64,000 nucleotides of DNA from Sepioteuthis lessoniana. Lineage: Eukaryota > Mollusca > Cephalopoda > Myopsida > Loliginidae. The stretch spans positions 71,699,952 through 71,763,951 of the forward strand of contig OY757904.1 of NCBI GenBank assembly GCA_963585895.1. The letters are read 5' to 3'. Shown piece by piece: positions 10,538 to 20,034 of the stretch. Under the pieces are notes generated by a model. That model saw nothing but the letters and a program-made list of their open reading frames with translations, had not been told where the DNA came from and did not search any database. Positions within the stretch are counted from its first letter, which is position 1; every line of letters starts with the position of its first letter. A program made the translations under genes and the position numbers.

Positions 10538-10750
10538 TTGTGAATTGAAGTACCATGACCAGAAAATTCGGCGAACACTTGCGCGTGACATGCGGTAAAA
10601 CTGGACAGCTGTTTCAAACTTATTATGGGTGGAGATCACGGTATACGCTGCTGATGAGACTCAATAAAGTCCAAACAGCTGTCCAGTTTTTCCGTATCCT
10701 GTACGTAAGTGTTCACCGGATTTTTTGGTCATGGTAATTCAATTCACAAG
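10538..10750. repeat. Inverted repeat with 83-nt arms and hammerhead core
   Basis: Arms 10538-10620 and 10668-10750 are inverted complements with scattered mismatches; both contain CCATGACCA and ACAGCTGT blocks. The 47-nt spacer contains the 5' half of a hammerhead-like motif and the right arm its 3' half. The layout parallels the Penelope-like inverted arms at 39.4-40.1 kb, so an inverted terminal repeat of a Penelope-like or related element is the likeliest source. No protein remnant lies inside. Confidence 0.75.
10641..10697 (+). ncRNA. Hammerhead-ribozyme-like motif (type I layout)
   Basis: CTGATGA at 10651-10657, stem II GACT/AGTC (10658-10661 with 10668-10671), then CAAA in place of GAAA (10672-10675). 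Stem III is the palindrome ACAGCTGT (10675-10682), with the predicted cleavage after C10683. Stem I has an inner CTG/CAG (10648-10650 with 10684-10686) and an outer ATACG/CGTAT (10643-10647 with 10693-10697), with an internal loop between. A loopless palindromic stem III would work best as a dimer, as is known for short-stem-III hammerheads. The G-to-C change at the GAAA position should abolish activity. The opposite arm retains GAAAC. Confidence 0.65.
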
Positions 10751-10813
10751 AAATCTATTTCATTTAACCAAACCTCTTTCAATGGAAAGATGCTGCCTAA
10801 ATATACCTTTTTC

Positions 10814-10838
10814 AATATATATATATATATATATATAG
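10814..10838. repeat. (TA)n tail of SINE-C
   Basis: TA repeats that form the 3' end of the hammerhead-bearing SINE on the minus strand. Confidence 0.9.
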
Positions 10839-10974
10839 TCACCCACTCACAGATCTATTTCGTTCTATCAGAACTCATCAGTGTCGCTAGACAGTATCTT
10901 CCCGTAGCTGGGATCGAAACCCGGTTGACTCAAACGCCAAGCCAAAGCTTCTAACCATTCAGCCACCAGGAGAC
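10838..10974 (-). mobile_element. SINE-C, tRNA-derived, carrying a hammerhead core
   Basis: On the minus strand the element opens with a tRNA-like head. The A box is TGGCTGAATGG (plus 10955-10965) and the B-box-like element is GGTTTCGATCC (10911-10921). About 30 nt after the B box comes a hammerhead core, and the element ends in (TA)n. A plus-strand copy lies at 19.89-20.03 kb and a 3' fragment at 19.68 kb. A pol III promoter upstream of a hammerhead in a short tRNA-derived retroelement is the architecture known for schistosome Sm-alpha-type SINEs. Confidence 0.8.
10840..10892 (-). ncRNA. Hammerhead ribozyme motif in SINE-C
   Basis: Minus strand: CTGATGA (plus 10875-10881), stem II GTTCT/AGAAC with a GAT loop (10862-10874), and GAAA (10858-10861). 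Stem III is ATAG/CTGT with one G-U pair and a 2-nt loop. The base at the cleavage position is G instead of A, C or U, so this copy is probably inactive. The conserved core and the 5-bp stem II are textbook; the other copies supply a C at the cleavage site. Confidence 0.75.
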
Positions 10975-11153
10975 ATTAACTGCGAAGTAAATTTTAAACG
11001 GTTATGAATCACAATTGCTATTGTTTACATACATCCGTTCAACGGTTGGCGAGACCTCAATTCATCTACGAAGAGGCTTGCAATAGACGCTAATGGCAAC
11101 ACGATTACTTCTTCGCCAGCGAATCAACCCTACGGCGGTAGGGGAATATATCC

Positions 11154-11209
<56 letters not shown>

Positions 11210-11450
11210 CATGCTAATACCAAAGAGCCCCATCTTGAGTCACTCTCTTACCACTAACCATACTAACCTATCGTCCATCGCTTTATGTATATTTCTACTA
11301 GTTGGCCAACGCTGGTGTTCCCTTGTGTAGCATTCCGTGGAAGAATATTATTGGATAGTTCCTCTTAACACATTTTGTTCGTCTACTTTTGAATGGATTC
11401 TGAGATAAAGGGCCAGTGCCCGTACAAATGCTGTTAATGGAATATTGCTT
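10975..11450. other. No gene; short TC/TA microsatellite
   Basis: 11153-11209 is CTCTCTCTC followed by TATATA. The remainder is unrecognised. Confidence 0.5.
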
Positions 11451-11722
11451 CTAGGAATTGTCCAAAATAGCAAGTAACTTTCCTTGAATGTTCAAGTCTA
11501 GATTTTTCTTCAATTTCTGTAATTTGTGTACAATGTCAATGATGTTGGAAGGGGTTATTATTGATGGGGATGCTTTAGTTAACATGGTACGTATTAACGA
11601 TGTTTTGTATATTATTTCCAGTGCTGAATGCTTTTTATCCATGTTTGGTTGTCTATTTTCAAGTCTAATAGTTTCGAGTATTAGTAAGATGTTTTTGTTG
11701 ATATATTTGTATCTGATTTGGG
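11451..11722 (-). pseudogene. Unrecognised open frame, possible retroelement remnant
   Basis: The minus frame is open through NKNILLILETIRLENRQPNM, DKKHSALEIIYKTSL and KKNLDLNIQGKLLAILDN, without low complexity. ILETIRLENRQPNM resembles the end of the Penelope GIY-YIG domain (ILEALHIRNLQPTLNRI), but that similarity is short. The frame begins upstream of its first Met and shifts near 11.72 kb. It could also be a chance frame. Confidence 0.3.
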
Positions 11723-11819
11723 TGCCATATGTAATTTGTTTTCATATTTTAACAGTTGTGAAATTATCTGTGCTATTACTATGTGTTGGGATAAAACATT
11801 CTGTGATCGCACATAGAGG

Positions 11820-11821
<2 letters not shown>

Positions 11822-11895
<74 letters not shown>
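11822..11895. repeat. (CA)n microsatellite
   Basis: About 73 bp of uninterrupted CA repeats. Confidence 0.97.
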
Positions 11896-11899
11896 TTAT

Positions 11900-13600
11900 G
11901 TAAATATATATACATGTTGCTTTTGAAAGTATCTTTAAATTAAATGGAGGAAGACTTCTTAAAGTTTTTGAATGATTTTTAAACAATTATAGATGTGTGA
12001 CGGTCCTATTAAATATTTATCCCAGGAAGGAAGTTTATTTTTCGCACCTGTGAAGACGGGGCAGCCTGGCACTTGATCCCTCGCAAAAATAAGTTCCAGT
12101 TAAGATTCCCTTTTTGGGCGTAGGGGAACTAGCAGATTATGTGGGGTTTATTTTGGGGCTAGTCTGACCGCCGCTGGCAAGGGGTTTCCACATTTCCCGT
12201 TACACACACCCACCAGACCACTACCTCTTCCTACGCCTAGGATAATGCAAGATATGGGCCTCTAGGTTGAGATATAATAATATTGATTATCGTAGTCGAC
12301 ACTTCCAGTTTCCAGTGTAATATTTTTAAAGGTGAGTATGACATTTAGCGAGAATAGATTGAGGCGAATGAAGCTCTAAAGGAACATGCAAAAGACCACT
12401 TGATAGGTAGACACCACAATGAATAAATTTCAACACGAGGAGAGATATAAAATATAACAAGGTTTTTAATACATGCGAACACATATTTAACGTTTCGGCT
12501 ATACTATCAGCGGATAATATCAAAGTGCAAATGTCCTTCTTCCTTATTCTTTTCTTTATTCCTTCTTTAAATAGAGAGAGAGTGAGTATGTAATTGCAGT
12601 ACTTAGGAAGGGTGGAGGGAGAAAATGGTCTTAAGGTTTACTTAGCTTTTCGACGGGTTCCTTCTGAGATTATTTTCTCTTTTACGGGTTAGCGGGATTT
12701 TTTTTACAGCTTTAGCTTGAAGGCATCGGTTCTTCTTGTCCAAGATTATATTTCACTTCTTCACTCGGAGTTTTGGCCACAGTGTCCACACATCTTGTCC
12801 CCCCAACTGCTGTCCCAAAACAGATTTCCTTATTCCTATTTCCGCTGACGAAAAAAGCTACTTCTGTTTTTTGGGTTCTGGCCAATCATTCGGCCTCTTT
12901 CTCCTTCCTTCACCCTGTCAGGCGATTCCTTCGGACTACTATATGTCCTTATACCCACTTCTTTATCCATCCGATCAGAGAATGCAAACATCTGTTGGCT
13001 TTTATTCTGACCCGGATTTGTTACTTCGGCCGCGAAGAATTGACCTACATTCCTTATTCCTCTTTTAACGATCAGTCTTTGGCGGCCTGTTAATTCAAAC
13101 ACGGAGGGGTAGGGGAAATTTCTTATTTCTCTCCTCTCAGTGGTAGACCACGTGACAGATGTATATTTCATGGATTTTCCCCAATATCCTTTAAACAGCG
13201 CATGTGTTTTGTGATGAGAATATGTATTGCTAATCTCTCTACACAAGCAGAAGGTGACATTGGTTATACTTATGCGGAATTTAACCGGTTTCAATTGGAT
13301 AGTTCTTCTCCTCAACCAAGTTAAAGAATCCTGTATACTCTACGATTAACGTATAGGCTGGAGTAAAGATAGTTGAATTCATGCCATCCTTAAAGGTATT
13401 AACACTATGTAAAATATCTTCATAGAAGATTTGAAGCCCGGTCAACTATGACGATAACACTTACTCCATAAGTATTAAGCATGATTCATGTTTAACGCTA
13501 AAGTCTTTTAGACAGTTTAGTTAATTCACGATAATGTACAATAATATTATACTATTTTAAATTGTAAAAAACCATATTAATGAAAACATGAAAATATTCA
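11900..13600. other. Long stretch without an identified gene
   Basis: 12840-13130 is somewhat more GC-rich and is open on the minus strand (12836-13315, 159 codons) and in two plus frames. Nothing in these peptides resembles a known domain and there is no convincing splice context. 12030-12250 is also moderately GC-rich but unrecognised. Confidence 0.4.
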
Positions 13601-13636
13601 GGGACTCACGCACGCTGATCCTTACTTTAACCAGAA

Positions 13637-13671
13637 ATATATATATATATGTGTGTGTGTGTCTGTGTGTC

Positions 13672-13706
<35 letters not shown>

Positions 13707-13781
13707 TGCTGCATGTATTGAAATATTTATGAATTTATTTGAGTTTACTTGCTCATATATTCATATAACTCCATCGATACC

Positions 13782-13830
<49 letters not shown>

Positions 13831-13834
13831 GTGT

Positions 13835-13888
<54 letters not shown>

Positions 13889-13964
13889 TGGTATCGATGG
13901 AGTTATATGAATATATAAGCAAGTAAACTCAAATAAATTCATGAATATTTCAATACATGCAGCA

Positions 13965-14055
<91 letters not shown>

Positions 14056-14072
14056 CGTGCGTGTGTGTGTGT
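13637..14072. repeat. Large compound palindrome of unique arms and microsatellites
   Basis: Unique arms 13703-13781 and 13890-13968 are inverted complements over 79 nt with two differences. Both sides continue symmetrically into TG/CA and then TA tracts. The 108-bp spacer is itself (CA)n(TA)n(TG)n and so also self-complementary. The whole block could fold into a hairpin of almost 200 bp per arm. Open frames here are repeat translations. Confidence 0.9.
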
Positions 14073-14205
14073 AATTTCTAGCCCAATCGTTGTCAAAATT
14101 TCTTAATGACTATTTTATATTATTTCATTTATATTCAAATTCATTTTTGCATTGAGTGCCTTACTTCATCACCTAAATTACTGCTATTTTTTAATCATAA
14201 TTTTA

Positions 14206-14332
<127 letters not shown>

Positions 14333-15165
14333 CACTAAGCGCATAGATTATAAAGCTAAAATAGCAATTGAAATTACATGTCTGAATCACACCTTAAAAA
14401 TCATTCCATATTTTTGCCTGGAATAATTAGGCCCTGGGTATGAGAATAAATTTAATCTGGTGTTGAAGCTCTGGTTCTGGATATGTGCAGCGTCTGAAGT
14501 AATCATTCATTGTCATAAACCCAGTGTCAGCTCTTACATGGAATGGTAATACATACAATCAATACTATTTTTTAATTCAATTTTTTTTGATGAACGAATT
14601 TTTATCGTTTAGTTCTGTTATTTTCGCATAGTGTATTTTTAACTTACTTTTACGGTAATAATTGCAATTAAAAATCAGTATCAGAAACCAGAATAAACGA
14701 TGCTAATATGAATTTTTTGAAAAGTTATTCATAAATTTTACTGAAACTCTCATCCATTTTCATGAGTATAAATATAAACACCACATAGTGCACCATCTAT
14801 CTCCAAAAAAAAAAAAAAGTTGCAAATGCCATTACCAGTGTGTATGCAGCTTAATATTAATACGTTTGTCACCTAGACTGTTTTTGGAAATATTAATAAA
14901 ATAAGATATGATCGTGAATATTCGAATCACCTCAGATAAATAATTGACTATTCCGTTTTGATTGGGATGAAAAGAAGGGACCGAAAAATAATATGCTAAA
15001 CACTTGAGAGGAAATGAAAAGAAAGAAAGAAAACTGAAAGAAAGAAAGATGAATTAACAGCAGAAGTATCAATGCTTATCTTCCTATTCAAAGAGATGGG
15101 ATGGAAGGAAAGATTGAAGGAAGAATTGAAAAATAAGAAAAGGTAGATAAAAAAAAAGAAACAGA

Positions 15166-15170
<5 letters not shown>
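14333..15170. other. No recognisable feature
   Basis: AT-rich sequence with no exon or element signature. Confidence 0.5.
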
Positions 15171-15173
<3 letters not shown>

Positions 15174-15216
<43 letters not shown>

Positions 15217-15253
15217 TAGATAGATAGATAGATAGCGAGATAGATAGATATGA
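15174..15253. repeat. (TA)n(GA)n(GATA)n compound microsatellite
   Basis: TA, then GAGAGA, then GATA repeats in immediate succession. Confidence 0.95.
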
Positions 15254-15444
15254 GTAACTAAAGAAATGAAGAAGACGTATTAATAACACATCTTTTTGGA
15301 AGATTACTTTAAAATAAATGAGGTGATATTTGTTGTATAATACTCTTTTGAAAAGCAAACAATTTACTGAATCAAGAAAATTCTCGGTATTTATTATTTA
15401 ACAATATCTATAAATTTGATGAATCAGAAATAGCGGATGGGTTC

Positions 15445-15545
15445 TGAATGAGGTAATAGCTAACGTGTTGGACTGCAACATCTTAGTAACCGAGTTCGAA
15501 CTTTTGCAAATACATAACCTCCTTTATCCACACAGCTATGATTGG
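15445..15545 (+). mobile_element. SINE-D head, tRNA-derived
   Basis: A tRNA-like head (TAATAGCTAACGTGTTGG with a GAGTTCGAAC B box near 15492) runs into a body joined to the tail of the adjacent R1 copy (GGTTTTATGGCATAT). A similar plus copy lies at 52.44 kb. R1 and SINE-D appear to share the tail GCGTTAAATAACC...ATGCCATAAAACC. Confidence 0.55.
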
Positions 15546-15554
15546 TTAGTTGTT

Positions 15555-16235
15555 TGGGTTTTATGGCATATCAACCTTTGTAGGTTATTTAACGCCAAAT
15601 CCATTTTTACGATTATAGTTCTATTTCAAACAATTCCATTTAGCATACGTACGCAGTTTAAATGTAAATACACTTTAATTGTGAAAAACATTTATATTTC
15701 AAGCAATTCAGTTTAGTCAAGCAGTTCTAATTCAGCTAATTCAGTTGAGTATTAGAACTGATTTTGTTGCACACTGTTAAATGTCAAAACAGTTCTATAT
15801 TAAACAATTCAGTTTAGTGTAAGTATAGTTTCAATGTCAAAAAACAGGTCCATTTCAATTAATTCAGTTAAGCATAAGCACGCAGTTTAAACGTAAGTAC
15901 GGTTTAATTGTCAAAAACATTTCTATTTCAAGCTATTCAGTTTAGTCTAGTAATTCAGTTAAGCATAAGTATGCCGTTAGTTCAAATTAACCCATTGATA
16001 GGGCCTCATCAGGTGCTACCACTCCGAGCCAGAAAGGACCTGGGAGCAATGGCAATTAAGGGGTGCTCCGCACTCCCCAAAGCCCCAGTTCACTGGAATC
16101 TCACCATCAAGATGTTTAGTGTCGTATCCAGGACACTCATTGGGTGGGTCTTACCCCTCTGCAGATAAGCAGTCAGTGTATTGTACTGCCCCAGCTGACA
16201 GGGCAAACACAGCTATGAGTTAAGTAGAACAATTA
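15555..16235 (-). repeat. R1 repeat copy
   Basis: Tail (TTATGGCATATCAACC, TTATTTAACGCCAAATCC), then a run of TTCAGTTTAGCATAAG-type monomers to about 15990. The head segment at 16000-16200 includes GGAGCAATGGCAA and CCCCAAAGCCCCAG. The open frame 15908-16168 is not coding-like. Confidence 0.8.
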
Positions 16236-16254
16236 ATGTTTTTTTTTTCTACGG

Positions 16255-16495
16255 AGGTTTCTTTCTTTCTTTGTTTAATGGCCTATCAACCTTTGAAGGT
16301 TGAAATGCCAAGCCCATTCTCCCAGAAGAACAGTAGTGGTACTATTTAACCCATTGCTGGGAGGATAAGGGGGCTCATACCTTTCCCAAGGCTATTTGCC
16401 CGAAAGTGAACGTAATAGCGCGACTGGAATACGAACTCGCTTACTACGATTCCGCATCGCTTTAACCATTACACTACGATGACACCCCCTTTCTA
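16255..16495 (-). mobile_element. SINE-D-like tRNA-derived element
   Basis: The minus strand starts with a tRNA-like head: ATCGTAGTGTAATGGTTAAA as the A-box region, then GAGTTCGTATTCC as the B-box region. The far end carries the ATGGCCTATCAACCTTTGAAG tail in reverse (16280-16300), shared with R1. Confidence 0.65.
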
Positions 16496-16499
16496 CGGA

Positions 16500-16890
16500 G
16501 GGATGATATGTCATTAATCAAGTAACCCGAGGAAACAACCAAGAATAAGAAAATAACTGATTATGTTTTAAACTTTTGACCCAAATGGTTGTTACTAATT
16601 AACTTAACATTAATCAGATATTTTTATTGTATAATATTAATCTATGTGAATAGTATTCCTTACTCAAAATAAAGTACTGCAAACGTTTGAACTTGCTTAC
16701 AAATAGATATTTGAAGTTTAATATAATAAATGAAATTTCTTTCAACGCTGTAAACATCTTGATTTAATAACATTCAAGCGCCGACAAGTTCTTGTCACTT
16801 TTTAATATAACAGCATATCAACACCTTATGACTTATTGAATGCCTAAATATGAATCATTTCAAAATATTCATGGCTGTATCAATATAACT
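16500..16890. other. No recognisable feature
   Basis: AT-rich, with no supported feature. Confidence 0.5.
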
Positions 16891-16899
16891 GTATGCATA

Positions 16900-17208
16900 C
16901 ATGACATGGACGCTAGAAATTGCCGAGAGAAAAAGCTAGATGAGAACTACACGAGAATGCAACGAGCTACACTGAACAACAATCCATAAAACAGCAGCTG
17001 TACGGCCACTTAGCACCCATCTCAAAAACCTCCCAAAAAGACGAACAAGATACACGGTACAACTAGAGAAACCAAGACCCACTCATGAGTGACGTCATTC
17101 TCTGAATATACGTTCAAGTGTTCGCCGACCGACAAGAACTAACATCAACTCTGTGGGGACACAGAATGTAGTTTGGAAGAACTGCCGAGGGCGATAGATG
17201 ATAGGGAC

Positions 17209-17274
<66 letters not shown>

Positions 17275-17315
17275 GGAAAGCCGTACAATCAGCGTGACTT
17301 TATGATGAAGATGAT
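16900..17315 (+). mobile_element. RTE-like 3' fragment with internal (GA)n expansion
   Basis: Translation pieces match the RTE C-terminus: REKKLDENYTRMQRATLNN, then a decayed YGHLAPIS, ending in a GATGAAGATGATGAT tail. Where related copies read GGCGAGAGAGGGTCAGG, this copy has a GA tract of about 58 bp (17212-17270), so the microsatellite grew inside the retrotransposon. Confidence 0.75.
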
Positions 17316-17429
17316 GATAACTATTAATTTTATACAGATAACTTGCATACATTTATATAACATCTTGCATTATATAATTTGAATGCCTTTTCACATTCTC
17401 TATTAGTCTTATACATGAGACCTGATATG

Positions 17430-17960
17430 TACTACCACCCAGGATCAGATTTGACCTGGAAGTAATGTGTCATCGGATTGATACCACACTCTTTATTGTT
17501 CCATAACTGGCAACTTACAAGCGGTTAGTATTCAGTGTTATACCTAGAAATATCCGTGTTACTCCTCAGACGAGGATGCAGTCGGCATATTCTAAGCCCT
17601 ACCAAAATGATTGGTTTGGCATTGTGTATGTATGTGTATGTTGCAAATAAAATATTAAGTTTTGGATTAACGGATTTCATCAAGAATTGTAAACTGTGGT
17701 CACTGTGATTTTGGGCCTTACATCTAGTAAAACTCCCATATCTACGTACAAACTCATAACTAGAAAATCAGTTAGGGTCAGAGTTGACCTGATTATAATG
17801 GCAATGAAGGAGTGACTCAACACTCCCCTGAGGTCAAGAAATGGAGCCTGTATAGTGAATAGGAAGTGTCATTAACAGGATACACCTTTTTTTAAGGGAT
17901 CTTATCCCTGAGGGAGGGATACAGTCGGCGTATTCTCAGAGCAGCGGACAGAGCTGGTTT
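17430..17960 (-). repeat. R1 head segments, decayed
   Basis: Two diverged head-like blocks at about 17435-17600 and 17770-17950, sharing AGAGTTGACCTG..., GGCAATGAAGG and the final CAGAGCTGG-like block. Monomers are lacking. Confidence 0.45.
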
Positions 17961-18960
17961 TTAAATGTATGCATACATGTATATATGTATGTATGTATGT
18001 ATGTGTGTGTGGGGGTGATACTTATAGCATTCCTATATTAACAAACTTCACCTTAAAATGGAAACTGTGAACACGCTGTTTTGGGGCCTTGTACCTACCA
18101 ACATGCACGCGTCTACTTTCAACCTTATAACTAGAAGTAAAATTTCAGATTCTTCTGATTGAGTGGAATTATCAAACTCTGTATACAAAATTTGAAATAT
18201 GTACAGTTCCATTATCTTCGTGGCACATAATTTATCCGAAAATGAAAAAAAAAAAATAGGAATAAAAGAACTGAAAAAAAAACAAAACAAGCGACACAAA
18301 TACTATCATTAAAATAAACCAAAAACTGTCTTTCCAATTATGATCTTTCCTGCACTGACGCTTGTATATTTATCCGTGTACCTTGCGAAAACAAGTGCAG
18401 ATATAATTACTAAGGAAACACATTGCAAGAAGAGACAGTCTACAGGCATCAGGTAAAAAAAAAAATAGCAGTCTTACCCTTTCTCCCTCAGGATGTCATA
18501 AATTCACACATTTTCTACACTCCAGACGAGACTGCTATATCGTTACGCAGTGACAACTCAATTTCCGCTGCTCGTGGAATATGATTACTACCTGGCATGT
18601 TTTAAAACGAAGTTAACTCTTTTTGCAACTTCTAGGGCAGGTAAGGAAGTTATGGCTGATTTGTTTGTTCAAATACATTTGTCTCCATCAGATATAGTGT
18701 CATGTCAGTAACGAGACACGTGGCGAGAAAACTAGAGATTAGATGGATAAAAAGCAGTCCGGCCTGTTTACGAAGGGATGGTACGTAGAATTGACTGAAT
18801 TTCAAACTTAGTGCTTCTGTCACATTAACCGTGATACTCTGTGTCCACGAGTGAGTGGCTATGAAAGTAAAATCGAATTTAATGTTAACGATAAATCAGT
18901 ATTATATTTTAGGTATATTAACGAAAACATTTGGTATGTAAACGAATGAACAGTCTTCCA
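17961..18960. other. No recognisable feature
   Basis: Short (ATGT)n at 17970-18010. Otherwise unrecognised AT-rich sequence. Confidence 0.5.
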
Positions 18961-18967
18961 TAACCGT

Positions 18968-19008
18968 ACACACACACACGCACGCACACACACACACACA
19001 CACACACA

Positions 19009-19052
<44 letters not shown>
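18968..19052. repeat. (CA)n(TA)n compound microsatellite
   Basis: CA repeats to 19008 followed by about 40 bp of TA. Confidence 0.97.
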
Positions 19053-19056
<4 letters not shown>

Positions 19057-19064
19057 AACCAATC

Positions 19065-19215
19065 TTCACTGAAAAATAAACTTCACTGCAAGAAGTAGAC
19101 ACGATTGTAGAAAATATTAGCGTCCTGAAGAAGACCACGAAATCGAAACCACGTGTAGAGCATAACTATATGAAGTAAAAACCTCAAGTACCATATTCGA
19201 ATTCATTTGAGGGCA
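19065..19215 (+). repeat. Retroelement-tail-like segment between two (TA)n arrays
   Basis: Contains CTGAAGA (19125-19131), CGAAACC (19144-19150) and CACGTGTA. These occur in the order expected of a decayed hammerhead (core, GAAA, near-palindromic stem III), but stem II is poor. TA arrays bound it on both sides. Confidence 0.3.
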
Positions 19216-19221
19216 CATTCA

Positions 19222-19269
<48 letters not shown>
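19222..19269. repeat. (TA)n(TG)n microsatellite
   Basis: TA then TG repeats. Confidence 0.95.
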
Positions 19270-19588
19270 TTACTTCTGCGAGAGAGGTTGGTTAGGTATT
19301 AAATGTAATCACTTGGTAGAGGGAGTAATAATAAGAAAAGCCATGTCCCTATGGATTCTAATGACTGCTGGGTGAATATAAACTAAATTCAGAGTAGAAA
19401 TTATAACATTATTATGTTCTATTTATATGATCAATATTCTATACGGCATTAAGTGCACTGAACAGGAAGTAGGTTTCTTTTTAATATTTGTAGAAAAAGA
19501 TTTTTTTTTAAATTAGCTTGTGTACTTATAGCTATGTCTCTGTTTTTGTCACTCTTTCTTCTGTCAGTCTATTTGTCTGTTGGCATCT

Positions 19589-19590
<2 letters not shown>

Positions 19591-19667
<77 letters not shown>

Positions 19668-19730
19668 AAGAGAGAGAGAAAGTTGTGCTACAACGAAACA
19701 GTCTGTCTGTGCTTGACAATGTATACGCAG
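19591..19730 (+). repeat. (TA)n(GATA)n array fused to a 3' half of the SINE-C hammerhead
   Basis: TA to 19633, GATA repeats to 19668, GA to 19680. Then the SINE-C 3' part: a GTTGT/ACAAC stem II (19682-19694), GAAA (19695-19698), and ACAG/CTGT stem III with a C at the cleavage position (19707). The tRNA head and the CTGATGA half are missing, replaced by microsatellite. Confidence 0.7.
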
Positions 19731-19886
19731 CCATTTCCGGTGGGTAACCTGGTGAAGGAATCAACGTCTGCCACCTCCAAAATGTAAAAGCTCACCTGTC
19801 GAAATGAGCAATCCAATATCCGATTGCGTAAAATGTGAACAAACAGAAGTTAAAAATACAAAATGCGTTAAATTCCCAACTTGACG

Positions 19887-20030
19887 TTGGTCCCCAAATA
19901 GCTAAGCGGTAAAGTTATCAGTCTAACGTATAGTTGGGCAGGTTTCGATCCCAGCTTGAAGTGTCTAGTCACACTGAAGATTTCTAATACAACGAAATAG
20001 TCTGTCTATGGATGACTATATTTATATACA
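19887..20030 (+). mobile_element. SINE-C, tRNA-derived, carrying a hammerhead core
   Basis: tRNA-like head with A box TAGCTAAGCGG (19899-19909) and B-box-like GGTTTCGATCC (19941-19951), then a hammerhead core, then TATATTTATATA. Same order and spacing as the minus copy at 10.84-10.97 kb, which establishes the head-plus-ribozyme unit as a family. Confidence 0.8.
19962..20018 (+). ncRNA. Hammerhead ribozyme motif in SINE-C
   Basis: CTGAAGA (19974-19980; the seventh core position tolerates A), a degenerate stem II (19981-19993), GAAA (19994-19997), stem III ATAG/CTGT with a 1-nt loop, and C20006 at the predicted cleavage site. Stem I outer helix AGTCA (19967-19971) pairs with TGACT (20013-20017). 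Stem II has decayed relative to the GTTCT/AGAAC of the other copy. Confidence 0.65.
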
Positions 20031-20034
20031 CTGA

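Noticed and set aside
12485-12515. Minus-strand CTGATAG...CCGAAACG as a hammerhead
   Set aside because: The invariant GA of CTGANGA is lost and no stem II forms; only a superficial likeness.
12836-13315. 159-codon minus frame in a locally GC-richer stretch
   Set aside because: No domain recognised, plus frames are also open in the same place, and there is no splice or promoter context. Left as unannotated.
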